Origin: Plectosphaerella cucumerina
Lineage: Eukaryota; Ascomycota; Sordariomycetes; Glomerellales; Plectosphaerellaceae
Assembly: GCA_020746995.1 (NCBI GenBank)
Contig: JAGPXD010000001.1
Span: 4,402,001-4,466,000, forward strand
Length of the DNA: 64,000 bases
Direction: 5' to 3'
Shown here: in pieces, positions 42,252 through 55,204 of the stretch
Numbering within the stretch: the stretch's first letter is position 1
Layout: each line of letters begins with the position of its first letter
Made by a program: the position numbers and the translations under genes
The notes under the pieces: generated by a model
The model's database searches: none
Seen by the model: the letters and a program-made list of their open reading frames with translations, nothing else
Told to the model about the DNA's origin: nothing

Positions 42252-43439
42252 ATGAGCTCTCTTCGCTCCCTCCTCAAGTCGGGGCGAATCTCCAAACGGA
42301 AACCCACGTCCTCGCCACACAGGCCCACAGCCTCGCCACAGAAGAAGCCGTCCACATCGTCGTCGACGGCCAGGCGGAAACCGGCCACGCCCAGTGCTGA
42401 CGACCTGGAGGACTTCTTCGACGATCACCTTGACTCGGTTGGACTTGTCACCACGCTCGCTGCCGACTCGTCTCTCCGCGATGTGCCCCAGGCCATGGCT
42501 CATGCGCGAGGCCACATGTTCTCGCCCGTTCCGCGTGAGGCTGCGGGCATGTCGTCGACGCGTATTGCCCAGGTGCTCAACCACCGTCTCACGCTACCTC
42601 CCGTCGTCAGCATCGCACACATACACGCCCTTTTGAACGCGTCACCCTCGGCTGTCGAGCGGGAGATCGCCGAGCTGGAGGGACGAGGTGTGGTGAGGCG
42701 GATCCGTGTCCGCGCTCGAGGCGAGGGACTCATTCTCACGGCTGATTACGAGGGGATAATTCGAAAATCAAAGGACCTGAAAGATGGCACGAAAGAGTGG
42801 TTTCTCAAGCATCTCGAGAAGAACCCACGAGAGGGTGTGATACCCAGAGACGCCATCAGGGAGACCATGGCAGATGAGCTCATCAGGGCAGGGTTCCTCA
42901 CGGGAAGGGCAGGGGCGGGAGAAGATACGGCGGTCACGCTCATGGGGCTGTATGCCCGGCCGGAGGACAGGTCAACGCTGACGAGCCTGAGCAGCGTCGC
43001 GCGGCAAGCAAGCGGCAGCGTGGAGGCCGTAGGCGGTGTTGGAGTCGTACACCTCGCCGGCGGAGGGGGAGGAGCACGGCTGACGCGGGGCTACTCGTCC
43101 GAAATGGACTACAGCATCGCCGTTCCTGGCCACGGCCCGCTGCTGAAGCTCGTCTCGGAATCGCTGGAGCAAGTGGCATGGGTGCTGAGCAAGACCAAGT
43201 TTGGCGAGATGCCCGAGTCGATGCTCCGGGAACGATGGGACGGCGGCATCGCGACGGACGAGGCAAGGCTTGCGCGCAAGTCGAGGGGCGAGTTCTTTGG
43301 CGTGCTGCCTGGGCGGACCAAGAAGTGGAAGGAGTTTTGGGGCGTCGAGTTCTCGTGGGTGCTTGAGGAGGCTGTTGGGGTGGGCCTTGTCGAGGTGTTT
43401 GAGACGGGCACCGTCGGCCGGGGAGTCAGGAAGCTGTAG
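42252..43439 (+). CDS. STK19-family winged-helix protein
   Basis: Intronless, 395 aa. The N-terminus is basic and S/T/P-rich (SLLKSGRISKRKPTSSPHRP). The body contains the blocks RIAQVLNHRLTLPPVVSIAHIHALLNASPSAVEREI, then LEGRGVVRRIRV and RGEGLILTADYEGIIRK, which are typical of the Pfam Stk19 family. No protein-kinase motifs (G-loop, HRD, DFG) are present; the fold is tandem winged helix. The human homologue, once called a kinase, is now linked to chromatin binding and transcription-coupled DNA repair; for fungi this role is inference. I start at the ATG at 42252 (MSSLRS, context CACAATGAG); an in-frame ATG at 42186 would add 22 residues. A Gly-rich insert lies mid-protein. Confidence 0.8.
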   Translation: MSSLRSLLKSGRISKRKPTSSPHRPTASPQKKPSTSSSTARRKPATPSADDLEDFFDDHLDSVGLVTTLAADSSLRDVPQAMAHARGHMFSPVPREAAGMSSTRIAQVLNHRLTLPPVVSIAHIHALLNASPSAVEREIAELEGRGVVRRIRVRARGEGLILTADYEGIIRKSKDLKDGTKEWFLKHLEKNPREGVIPRDAIRETMADELIRAGFLTGRAGAGEDTAVTLMGLYARPEDRSTLTSLSSVARQASGSVEAVGGVGVVHLAGGGGGARLTRGYSSEMDYSIAVPGHGPLLKLVSESLEQVAWVLSKTKFGEMPESMLRERWDGGIATDEARLARKSRGEFFGVLPGRTKKWKEFWGVEFSWVLEEAVGVGLVEVFETGTVGRGVRKL

Positions 43440-44878
43440 ACGGACGAGGCCGGAGGTTGCGGCGGCGGCTCTGGAGCAGCAAGCTTCCGGGGAGGCGCAT
43501 GCGGCGGTCGGTTTGATGTTGATTAAAGGTCGGCGATCAGGGACGCGCATCCGGTTTGATCCGCATCGTCGAGCAGTACGTCTGCCGGACGGAACGAATC
43601 ATGCCTTGTGTTTCCGGATAGGGCCTCGAGCAGGGAGGATGCTGTTTCCTGGTCTCTTCCCCGGTGGTCGGGGGGGAGCTCCGAGGGTGGAATAGGAGGC
43701 ATGAGTATCACCCCTGAGCGCAGAGGTATCATGGCGTCCAGCACCTGGCTTGCAGTAGCGAGAAGTAAACCCGCGGGTAGCGACATGCGCCCAGTGCCCG
43801 TCCATCTCAACATCAGACGGAGGATTTATAGGGCGACGCCAATGTCCGAGCGGGCAGTCTGATCCTCGCCCGCGCCGTGGCCTCCGTGCGGAGCATGTTG
43901 CTTCTGCCGACGTCTTTCTCATCACGCGCACGACGTCTCCACGTTGTTGTTACAACCCGAACAAGAAGAAGCAAGGTGACAGCGGCTGCCAAGGCGATGC
44001 CTGCCGGCCACTATTGCGTGAAACTGGCGATCGCCGCCTCCGACACCTGTCACGCCGTTGTCAGCGCGTCTTCAAAGTCTCGACTACGCCGGAGGTGTGA
44101 CGGGTGGTGTGTCACCGGCCGATTGGCATGGGAGACCCCGTCTTCGCCCCCTTTTCGCCGGCCGCGGCGGGCAGATGGAGATCCGTGAGGTGCTGTCTCT
44201 GGCTGCCGCGAGAAACGTCCGAAGAGAAGAAAGAAACTTTCCGACATCGCGTGGTTTCTCTCGCGCCATGGTCGGGCCATGTTGGATCATCCCGGGCTAT
44301 CCATCCTCTGGTGAAAACAGGGGTAACCCCCGGCATAGGAGCTGAACGGCCGCGGGACGCATCGACGTCGACACATGACTCGGGGTAAAATGATGAGCGT
44401 CGGGGGAAGGGTTGCATTTCCTCACAGACTGGCCGCGAAGCTGCCGATGATCGCGAGGCTAGGAGAGAGATGGACGGGCAGGGCAGGATAGATCTAGACT
44501 TTCTCCGAGTCAGGGTGATGCTGCTGCTGGCTAGGCCTGGTTTGTTTTACAGGGAATCGAAGACGGCTTTGGTGAAACGGCATGTGGTTGTTTCGATGCC
44601 CTGCCCCTGAGATGGAGAAGGAGTCGCTGCTTTTTGAGTCTGTGCTACTGGGGTTTGGTGGCTTGCGTAGTGCTGCATTAATTGGTCTCCTAATTGCACA
44701 ATTGTACCGCGATGCAGCGCCGAGCGTACACCGTCATTGAAACGGAGCTTAAACTGCCCCCATCTCTCGTTCTGTTCTACTACACTGCTTCCGTCTTACG
44801 TCGATTGACCTGCGGGGTCGATGTGACAAAGTCTGCCAGACACATGCCAGACAAGCTCACTGCCCTTTCCCCCAAGGC
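43440..44878. other. Intergenic region between convergent genes
   Basis: About 1.4 kb between the STK19-like gene (+) and the MFS gene (-). Short overlapping ORFs without motifs; nothing recognised. Confidence 0.6.
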
Positions 44879-46658
44879 TCAGTTGTTACCTGTGACAGCA
44901 CCCCAGATCCAAGCCGCCCAACTGCCCAGCACGTAGACAAGTAGTGCCCAGAAACAAGCCTTGCTGATCGCTCTGCTCGTCTCGCCAGCGGGCCCCTGGA
45001 ATTTGGCCCTCCTCTCGTTAAGCAAATCACCGAATCGGATTCTTTGCTTCCGAGTGAACTGCAGGATCCGAAGCTCTGTGGCCCAGAAACATCCAAGCAG
45101 CATGGTCAGGGAGACGGCTGTGGAGGCGGCGGCGAGGAACACGTAGACGATTGTGACGCGGTCATACGAGTTGTTGTCGGCATCTTGGATGACGCCCGTG
45201 ATGATGCGCATGATGATGTTGGTTCTGAGAGGAGGTTAGCAGGGAAATCGAGGGGAGTTTGGCAGGTACACTCACGCATTATTCATCGTCACCTTGGCGG
45301 CATAAGCAGTACCGAACACATCCTGATACAGCATACTGGTTCGGATGCCCTCAATGATTGTGACGGGGCCAAAGGTCTTGAAGATGGCGTAGAAGGCATA
45401 GGAAGCCGCGGCACTGCTGGTGGTCGTGCCCCAGTTGATGAGTCCCATTGACAGCAGCATGCCACTGCCGCAGATGGCCATCTGCGTCACACGATGACCA
45501 TACGTGTCGATCACAGCACCGATGACAGGGCTCAAGAAGAAGCCTAAGATGTCAAATTAGCTTTGTCTAAACGGAAGAAGGGTATGGCAAACTTACCAGC
45601 GTACTGCGACAGAGATGCATACCATCCCGCAGCAACAGCATCAACACCGAAGCGGTGCTCGGCAAGCTCTGTGGCGTTCTGCGAGTAAACGTTGGAGCAG
45701 CTCGTCTGTACCATGGAGAAGAGCATGATAGTCCAGAAGGTCCAGGGCAGCTCGAGGATCTTGCGGAACTCGAACTTCTTGCTCTTCTCGACGAGGGCCT
45801 CGCCCGTGGCTGGGTCGGGCGGTGCACGGAAGCGTTTGTTGGCGATTTTGGTGAAGACGAAGAAGACGAGTGTGCACAGGTTTGTGAAGACCGAGACGCA
45901 CGCCCCGATCCAGAAGACCCAGGCAAAGTTGCCGGTGTTCTGGTGTGATTAGCGGAGTTGTTGACATCAGGGAGGACAGGCACATACCTTGGAGATGACG
46001 TTGGCCGTGGCGCTTCCGACGAAGCCTCCGATGCGAGCGATGCCAATCTGAAGACCAATGGTGGTTCCGAAGCCACCACCAGGAGCGAACCAGGCAGAGA
46101 AGACCCTGTAGTAGGCGATCTGCGTGGCAATGTCGCCCAATGCTGCGGTGACCTTGCCAAAGATCATCAGGGGGTACGATCTAGCAGTCGCCGCGCCGGC
46201 GATGACGAAGGCTCCTGCGGTCATGATAAGGTTTCCGTAGAGCATGGCCCCTTTTCATGAGTTAGTTGACGAAAGACGGAGAGAATTGGAAACAACTCAC
46301 CAGCGCCACCGATGCGGTCCGTGACAATGCCGGAGAACATGATCAAGGCTGTGACCAGGAACTCCTCGCTGGCCTCCAGCAGCGCAAATTGCGTGTTGTT
46401 GATGCTGAGCTCTTTCTTGATGGTGCTCTTCAGGGACGAGGTCAGCCTGGCGGACCAGGAGGCACCAAAGCTGATGAGGCAGATGAGGAGGACCGAGCCG
46501 AGCTTCCACTTCAGGGGAACGAAGGGCCGGCTGTCGCCATCCTCGGACTGCGAGTCGGGGGATCCATCGGGATTTTCTGTGATCTTGTGAGGAGTTTTGA
46601 GGGTGGCTTCGTCCACAGCCAAAGCGGGGTCCTCTTTGGGGTGATATTCGACAGCCAT
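44879..46658 (-). CDS. Major facilitator superfamily transporter (possibly MFSD1-like)
   Basis: Five minus-strand exons, 46658-46301, 46250-45988, 45939-45597, 45543-45276 and 45224-44879, give 525 aa with about 12 membrane helices. Introns are very short (48-53 nt). The N-terminus is acidic and cytosolic. The first helix pair reads LGSVLLICLISFGASW and ALLEASEEFLVTALIMFSGIVTDRIGG, the latter holding the MFS motif-A region. The C-half has FFLSPVIGAVIDTYGHR. The C-terminal region contains a basic loop (TRKQRIRFGDLLNERRAKFQ) and a last helix. General resemblance is to fungal MFSD1-like or lysosomal-type MFS proteins, but the substrate cannot be assigned. Divergent from kip2 across a 5.6 kb gap. 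Confidence 0.88.
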
Positions 46659-49600
46659 CGTGAAGGTTTGTGCCGGAAAGCAGGGCAAAGGCTCGCTCAG
46701 TTCGACAAGTCCAGGAGAGATTCGGACATCTTATACTCGAGCAAGGTCCAAACGAAACACCGGAGATGTCTCGCGCACTGCAGAAAAATCTGATAAGACC
46801 CCGCTCCACCCCAGTGCCCCCCCCGAGAATAAGTCGTCTAGGTGCTCACATGGACCCCGAAAGTCGTGAAGCTGGATGTCTTGGCATGCGCTAATCGCTT
46901 AATCGCTCCCAGGGATGAGAGGCTATGGCGCCCCAAGACGGCATCTAGCGGGCGAAAATCACCCCACTGGAGGCAGTGGACGCTAGAAACTGGATCTGAT
47001 AAATAGCCGATGGCTTGGATTGGGTTGGTGGTTGATGTTGGGGCATCCACATCGTCGGGGGGTCCTTGATGCCACGTCCGGCATCGCAGCTGCTGCGTGA
47101 TTGAAGTTTGGATCACGCCGTCGGGGATGACACGCCCGAGACGAGTCGTTTGCTTCTCCGCCTCAAGCTACTCGGGGAAGCCTGTCCAGGTCAGATACAG
47201 CCATGTGCTTGAGAGGTCTTGATCCTCTTTTCGAGAGAGTAGACTGCCGAATGCTTGAACAAGCCTCGGGAGATGCCGGATGGTATGGGCTAGTGTGCGA
47301 GACGGGATCCGCAGACATGCATCTCGGTGGACAGCTGCAGCAGAATAAGCTTAAAATGCCGCGTGAGGTGCCAGTAAGCAGCGTAGGTAAGCTCTTGAGG
47401 CCTTGGAAAGATGTCAGTTTCCGTTCAGACCAACTTTCGTCGGGGTTTTGACATAAGTATCCGCGAGGAAACATGTAGTGAGCATACTTCAGTTGCATCT
47501 GAGGAGACTTCGAAGTCAATTAGGGTATGGCTCAACACGGCGGGGTGCCAAGTTCAAGAGGTAGCCACCTGCCCGCCGTCCCGACGCACGACTGCAGGTG
47601 GCTTCAGCTTCAGTGTGGTGTAATCAGACGACACCACGTGACTGATAATGTTGGATATGGCTTCAGATCCATATGTTGTTTGTTTCAATACGATGAGCGA
47701 GATCGCCTCGCAAGTCAGGTGTTTCTAATCCTTGAAGCTGGCAAGGAAATGAGACCGTTTACCCTGGCCGTTTCTGCTTTGAGTTGTGCAATACCTATGC
47801 ACAAATCAAGCAACCGTCGTGGCGCTCCGTGGCTGAATGGTTTCCAACAAAAGCGGCAGATACCCTAACCCCATTATGTCTATCTACTATGCCCCAAAAG
47901 CAAGTCCCCCGTTGCGTTGCATCGCGGGAAAGCCGTCATCTGAGAATCACATGCGACATGGGCCTCCCTTCCCTCCAAAGGAACTGCGCAATGCGACGAC
48001 GGGACTCGGCAAAAGATATAGCATGAGTGGTAAGGAGGCTCTCTGGTCGAGCGAACCAGGCAAGGACAGGTTGAAAGCCCCGATGTTACCATGCAGCGAG
48101 TAGTCCATGGCTTCCAGAAGACTTGCACGAGTACGAGTATTGGGTACTGGGGCCCATATGAGCGTCTTGCTGGCAGATCATCGAGAACGCCAGGCATGTA
48201 CAGTAGTTCTAAATGACCTCAGGCCTCCCAGCAGCTGCCGCCATCTGGACAACTGAGGCAAATACCCGGCCCGACCCCAAGTCATCTCTCGGCTTCACCA
48301 AGCGTCGTACCACTCTTGTCGTCAGGGAAACGACGCCCCCGATCAACAGAGTGCACATGGCAGAGTCAGTGCCACCAAATACCAGTATGCTTGCTTCTCT
48401 GCTTCAGCACGCGACTGAACCCATGCCCCTCCACTGCCATCATCCTCTTCACTTCCTCGACGCTGGCGCCGTCTCACAGGCGTGGTGCTACAGTGCTGCG
48501 ACAGATGAGTTTCCAGCCACGGTTGGCCCCCTCTGCAGCCCTGCTATAGCCAAGCTTCATTATCGTTGCCGGCCCCCGGTCGAGCGGTGCTCGGCCACCC
48601 GAGCTGCCGTGACAGCAGGTTGCGGGCGGGAAATTACCATCTGGCCCCTCCTCCCCTCGGCCTCGCCGTTTCTTTTCTCTTTCCTGGAGACATCGTGGTG
48701 TATGAGAGTTCGAGAGGGAAGTGTGTGTCCCTCAGCAAACCAACGAACACCCCGTCATGCTGGAACCGCGATCGACAAGGACGGATGCGCGCTCAGACTC
48801 TCATCGAGGGCTGCATCCGTACCCTGTGCCTGCCAGGTGCCAGGCTCTTGTCACGGGAGTTGGTGGGTGCGGCACGTCCGTCTGACAGGTCGTGGCCGCC
48901 TCCGCCGCCGCCGCCGCCCCGCGGGTTTCGTCTGAGGCCGTGTGCGATGATAACCAGACGATATCCAATAGCAGGGCGGCACTTCAGTCAAGACTCGACC
49001 TGGAGGGGCCATGCCGCGATCGATTGGGGCCTGGGTGTCGTGCGGGTGGTCAGATGGCTGAGCGTGTGTAATGACGGTAATGAGACGAGACCGGGCTCCT
49101 AACCAGTCGGGACAGGCGGGCAACAGGCTACTGCAACCTGCGGTCGCCAGCACGCAGCAAGCACGCACATGGCAGATGGCAGACGTCGGCGTCGCATGGA
49201 CCTTGCATATGCGCCTGCAAAGCAAAGCGGGCAGCTGGAGACGTGCCGCTGCAGCGCGACTGCACCTGTCGTCCTTTCTGCGAGTCCACGATGCAACCCG
49301 GGACGCGGTCACGCAGATCGCCCCCCCTTCTCTGGTGTGGTGTTCTCAGTTGGGTTTAGGGTGCCAGTGGGATGAGATCTTCGGGATCAAGTGGGCGGAC
49401 GGACGGAGGACTGGACGGGCGGACTTTAGCCGTCGAGCACAGCCCAACCTGCTTGAGCCAGACCTTCGGGGATGTGGTGAGTACATTGCGCCCAAGTACC
49501 TCCGCCATGCGCGGTCCCTGATCGGCAACCTCTCAAGGTTTGTTGGTCAACAGATGTGCGGACAGACGGGAAAAAAGGGGGCGACGACAAGCCGGTCTCG

Positions 49601-52302
49601 CTGCCGATGCTGTGAGGCCTGACGAAAACTTGACCTGTTAGTATACGTAGACTAGAAGGTGGGTTCTGCCGGTGCTCAATTTTGTTCGTGACAGGACAAA
49701 GATGCTTCCAAAGCATTGATAGGCCAATTGCCACGAACAGGTGCTCAGCGGTGAGAAAGTCCCCGGGGCTGCTCATCACAACCTCTCGTGGTTCCTGGGC
49801 CCTGACTGGAGGACCTGGAGGTGAGCAGAGTGAACGGACGGGGGGCTTCGGTGGCCTTGGGAGGGGCCGCCAGGAACGTGCTCCCCCTTCATTAGATTGC
49901 CCGGGGGGTTGTGTCGGTCGTCGAGTGATCTCCCCCTGGACGGTACTTCTTGAGCAGGTCCCCCCTCCCTGATGGGGGGATGGACGGCATCGGCTCCGGG
50001 GCTTCCCATAGCTTCTCGCGCCTTGCCTGAAGAGGCACGCCAGGGCAGAGCCCAGAGTGGCAGAGGCGCGCCCAGAGCCGTGCCCCCCTGTGTGTTTGTC
50101 GGGGTGGAGGCCCAGAGGGGTGACGGGCAGGGGTGGGGGGCAAGGACTCCAAGGAGATCACAGCTCGGGACGTGGACAGGCCAATTTGCACGTCTTGGAG
50201 CTAGGGACGGTTTGGGCGATGGGGGTGACGCTACCCTACCCGCAGTCGTAAAAAGGGGGAAGAGGGTAGGGAAGAGGCTTCCGGGTCTTGGAGTTCAAGG
50301 TGGTGGATGCTTGGATGCCCCTGAGCCTTGAGGTCGAGGAAGAGCCGGCCGGGCTTGCTTGGTGGGCGCCCGTACAGGGGTTGATGGTGGTGCACGGGTG
50401 GATGATACTCGAGGTCCCCCGAGTCTTGCGTGACGATTGACGAGCCAGCCTGAGGAGAGACTGAAAGAGAGATGGCCGCCGTTGGCCACTGTCGACAAGG
50501 TTCCTTGCCCATGTCGTATCGAGTCTGTGGGGGAGACGGAGAGCCCAGAGAGCAGGGTGGAAGAAGAAATCTCCCGTCCCTCCCCTCCCCTCGACTCCCG
50601 TCTGTCTTGTCCACCTTCTCCCCTCTGACACAACACCGTCGTCGTCTGTGTCGGTGTTCCCTGTCCGAGGCTGTCCTTCCTTCATTTTCCCTCCCTCGCC
50701 GGCCAGACCTATCGATCAATCAATCAGCCCACCACGCTCCTTAACTCACCAGTTTTGTCCCCTTTTTCTCCTTCGGCCGAATCGAATCGAATCGAAAATC
50801 CACATCCTGGACGCCAATCCGTGTAGCAAAGTCAAAAACACAACCGGTCGCGCCAGTCTCCAGGGGCATACCCGAGAGAAGGTTGGACTAGTCGGCGATA
50901 GCGGCATCAGTGCACGCATATCTTCAGTGGGGGGAACGAAAAGAGAAAACACCGAACTCGTCGGGTGCACGACCTCCCGCTCAACGCCCAGGCACACCTG
51001 CACGCCTCCGGTCAGCACCTTCCTTGGGACCGCTACTAGTACAGCTCAGTACCTACCTCACCAGCTCCCGTTAGGTTGCGCATGATAGACCTTGCTTGCC
51101 GTCGCTGCAGCATCTCGCAACAACTCGAGGAAGGCACTTCCCTGGCCCACCCCGCCTGCATCCACTTGCACCGAGCAATCCTCGTACTTGTACCGACGCG
51201 GCCTCGACGGGACTAAGAAAAAAGTGCAGGGTTCCTGCCTTTTAACAACCGCCCATCAATCCGTCCAGCCCATCCACCTTGGGACGGAAGGACCGTACCA
51301 AGCGTACCTTGCAGTACCTACTTTCAGGTCGTTACCTACTAAACTTGAACCACTCCCACATCACCTCCAGCTTCAACCCGCCTTTCTCATCCACCCCCAA
51401 ATTCATCCCGTCCACCCATCCCAACTTGCCCGACTCGACACCGCGGCCAAGGCACACCCGCCCCCGACACACGAACCACCCACACTTCAGGTCCCCAACC
51501 AGCGAACCAACAACAGACCAGCCTCGCTGGCTCGCCGACGTGGCCGCCTACTGGACGACAACCAACGATCCATCAATCACCTCCCCCTGGACGCACACAA
51601 ACACGCCTCACTCCGCCTTTTGCTCGCCAACCTCGACTCCGACACGCCTCACCGTCTCCCTCTTGATCGCTCCCGTCTTCCTCTCACGACGAGAATTGGC
51701 CGACCGACCGACGCGTGATCCGACCACTGCAAGAAGCCGATCCCGCCCCCTGGAATCTGTCAAACTACAGACACGGACACGCTGTCGAGTCATTCCGCCG
51801 CCCTATCCCGCAGCACCGGCACGCTACGCTACAGCACTCGCCTCAGCCCTCGCTCCCCGTCAAAGCGGCCTGCACTCCTGACGGCGCGTATGCGAGCACG
51901 ACTCACTGCTGCCAGCACATTCCGACCGACAGACGCCCCCTTGCGACAAGGTTTACATTGCACGACGAGCTCGCCAGTAAAGGGTTCAGGGCAAACCTGC
52001 AGCCAGCCGTCCCGGGGCTGATCTCCTGCTACACGCCCCCCCTTCCTCCTTGGCTTTCGCCCGTCTCCCCCTCTCGTTTTGACCCCACGGCCAAAACCCG
52101 CGGAGAGACATCCTACCTGCCAGATCCCCAGACCCCGTGTCTGCGTGTCGCGACAAGAATCACTCGGAACATCCATGGCCTGCGTCTCCGACCTGCTGTG
52201 GTGAAGGACGATCATTCGCCTTTGCTTTTCTCTGCAGCGTGCGCTTGACCTCGCCCATACAACAGCACATTCGCTTTCCCAGCTACCACACACAAACAAA
52301 CC
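46659..52302. other. Large gene-free region between divergent genes
   Basis: About 5.6 kb between the MFS gene (-) and kinesin-7 (+). ORFs up to 240 codons exist but are low-complexity and mutually overlapping. It includes a short (CCG)5 run (48902-48916) and a CGAAT pentamer repeat (50778-50795). The last ~1.2 kb is C/T/A-rich with many short T/P/S-rich ORFs, as in fungal leaders. No tRNA or transposon was found; an A-box-like match at 47830-47840 has no partner B box. Confidence 0.55.
50778..50795 (+). repeat. (CGAAT)3 pentanucleotide repeat
   Basis: Three perfect CGAAT copies plus a partial one. Short simple repeat in the leader-like region upstream of kip2. Confidence 0.85.
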
Positions 52303-55204
52303 ATGGCCACCACCCTGCCACGGCCATCACGGCCTTCCAACGGCCCGCCTTCCATGGCTCTGCCAGCACTCCCCCTGCCGAAAACCCGCAAGAGCACCGG
52401 CGGCATCGCCACTCCCATAAACAGATCCGTCTCCAGCACACCCAAGAGCGGCCTGAGGGCGCCCTCGTCGTCCTTCGCCCCTCCCGCGAGCCCTGCCCCC
52501 ACCTCGGCCCTGCCGCAGCCCCGATCCGCATCCTTGGCCGTTGCCCCGGGGAAGACCCTGAGAAAGTCGGTCAGCATCAACTCGTTTCCCCAACCACCAC
52601 GGAGCGAGTCCCGCGTCAACAGCCTCCCTCCGAGCCCCCTGACCCCCAGCGACTCCCGGAGAAAGTCAAAGGCCTCCGTCTGCTCTACCTACTCGCACCT
52701 CAGCAGCGGCACCCCGAGCCTCATGAACAACAGCGGCGAGGGCAAGTTCATCTCGAGCGCGAGCGTCCGAATGTCCGATGGCCTCATTAGCGTATCGTCA
52801 CCGCCACAAAGCCGGAGCTCCTCCGCCCAAGACTCCTACTCGACTTCTGCCACCACATACGACGACCCTGCCGACGGGAGTGCGCCGAGAAGCGCCGCCG
52901 ATACCGAGAAGAGGTCGTCAAAGATGGAAGGCAAAGGCAACGTTCTCGTCAGCGTGCGAGTGCGCCCCGACGCCAGCGGAAACGACGGCAAATCCGAGGG
53001 CGAGTGGATGGTCGATGGCCGCAAGTCGCTCGTCGCCTATCGGGGCAAAGAGGGCGGTGACTACTTCTATGGTGAGAATATCTCATCAGTCGGCATTAGT
53101 GCGTGAACTGCGGGCTAACCTCTCATTAGACAACGTCTTCTCTACGCACGATGACAACAGCAAGGTTTACGATCACATCGCAAAACGACTGGTGCGCAGG
53201 GTCATGGAGGGCTACCACGGTACCGTCTTTGCCTACGGCATGACTGGTACTGGAAAGACCTTCTCCATGCAAGGAACTGCCTCGTCGCCAGGCGTGATTC
53301 CCCTCGCCATCACCGATATCTTCTCTTACATCCGCGAAACACCATCACGAGAGTTTCTCCTGCGTGTCAGCTACCTGGAAATCTACAATGAGAGGATCCA
53401 CGACCTCCTGAGCATGTCTACTGCGCCGACAATTGGAGGAGCACAGGAGGAAATCAAGCTTCGCGAGGATGCCAAGCGCGGTGTCTACGCCAGCCCCCTG
53501 AAGGAGGAGATCGTCCAGAGCCCGACCCAGCTGCTCCGGGTAATCGCTCGCGGTGACCAGGCGCGTCGGACTGCGAGCACGCAGTTCAACTCGAGGAGTT
53601 CTCGCAGTCACGCCGTCGTCCAGATTGTCGTCGAGAGCCGTGAACGCATCCCCGGCAACGTCGGCGATAGCAAGCGCTCCGGTCTCCCGCCGGGTGGTGT
53701 TCGCGTCTCCACGCTGAGTCTGATCGATTTGGCCGGCTCTGAAAAGGCTGCCGAGACCAAGGAACGCAGGACCGAGGGCTCCCACATCAACAAGAGTCTT
53801 CTCACTCTCGGCACTGTCATCTCTAGGCTGTATGATGATAAGGACGGCAAGGGGGACAAGGATGGCAAGCACCTGCCATACCGTGACAGCAAACTGACCC
53901 GACTGCTCCAAGGGGCTCTCTCGGGCAACTCCCTCGTCAGCATCCTGTGTACCATCCAGATCGGGTCTACCGGCAGTGCTGCCGCCGCAAACAGCCACAC
54001 TTCAGAGACGATCAACACCCTCAAATTCGCCTCCAGGGCCAAGAACAACATCGTCAGCCACGCGAAGAAGGCCGAAGAGGCCTTGGGGAGCGGCGGGGAC
54101 GGAGGTGCCAGGGTGCTGCTCGAGCGATACCGCATGGAGATTGTGGAACTGAAGCAGCAGCTCGACGCGCAGGCCAAGGAGAAGAAGGCTCAGAAGGCCG
54201 TCGAAGAGCAGACAGTCGACGTTGAGGAGGAGAAGGCGCGCGAGCAAGAAGCCGAGTACCGACACGAAGAGCAGATGCTTGAAATGCAGCTCGCGCGGAC
54301 CGCGCTCAAGGAGCGAATCGACCACCTCAACCGCCTGATACTGAGCTCCAAGTCGATAGGTGTCAACAGCAGCGGCACTTTCAGCTCCCTCGGCGTTCGA
54401 TCATCGATGCTCTCAACCAGGTCCTCCATGGCGACGCCGAGCAGCGGCCGCCCGAACATTGACCGGACATCATCTATGACGTCGGCATCATCGACAATCG
54501 GCCGCCGTTCCAGCGGAGGAGCGCAGCCGCTCCCGGCAGGCGATGCGCCCGTGGAAGACGACGACAGCGCCGGCTCCCTCGGCGACGGAACAGCATCTCT
54601 GGCGGCGCAAAACCGCGCGCTGCAGGCCGATCTCGTGGACAAGAACCGGTACATCCAGACGCTCGAGAAGCGTCTCATGCAGGCTCGTAGGGCGAGCTCG
54701 TCACGAACATCTGTGGGATTCTCGGCCCCTAACAAGGGCATCATGGTGGGGGAAGACCATAGCGTGTCGGCGCTGCTGAAGGACAAGGACACGGAGATTG
54801 CGGATCTCCGTGCCAGGCTGGACGACAAGGACCGCATGCTGGCAGCGCTGCGGAGCGCGGCGCGGTCCCGAGACACAGCCGAGGGCTCCTTTGACGGGCG
54901 CAACTCGCAAATGTTCGAACAGACAATCCAGGCGCCGGCGAGTCCTCCTTCGGCATCATCGACCCATTTCCCGGAGATGCGCATTCGGAGAAAGAGCGTT
55001 GACGAGATGAGCAAGATGCTCGACGAAATGATTGGCGAGCGTGTTGAGAACGGTCAAATCGTGCGCGGCAACCGAGGCAGCGTGCGCGTCGCGGCGGATC
55101 GCGGCAAGCCAGTCGGGCTTGCGGAGCCCAAGACGGACGTGGAGCCCCTGCGGCCGACCTCCGCCCTCGGGGAGGAGCCCAGCAAGGTCTCTGTCGAGGC
55201 GTGA
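52303..55204 (+). CDS. kip2: Kinesin-7 motor protein (Kip2/KipA type)
   Basis: Plus-end-directed microtubule motor that carries plus-end factors in fungal hyphae. Two exons, 52303-53071 and 53130-55204, give 947 aa. A basic S/T/P-rich N-terminal extension of about 205 residues precedes the motor. Motor motifs: GNVLVSVRVRP (start), P-loop GMTGTGKT (about 293-300), switch I NSRSSRSHA, switch II LIDLAGSEKA (about 453-462), HLPYRDSKLTRLLQ, and NTLKFASRAKNI-type neck with coiled coil starting ARVLLERYRMEIVELKQQLD. A serine-rich tail with two more coiled coils follows. The long N-terminal extension and the motor fit the Kip2/KipA branch rather than CENP-E. Start ATG is in good context (AACCATGGCC). 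Confidence 0.93.

Noticed and set aside
47830..47900. A-box-like TGGCTGAATGG, possible tRNA
   Set aside because: No B box at a usable distance and no cloverleaf can be drawn.
48213..48935. 240-codon plus-strand ORF in the second large gap
   Set aside because: No motif and low-complexity composition; not supported as a gene.
54190..55014. 274-codon minus-strand ORF
   Set aside because: Antisense of the Kip2 tail; Ser/Arg-rich shadow.
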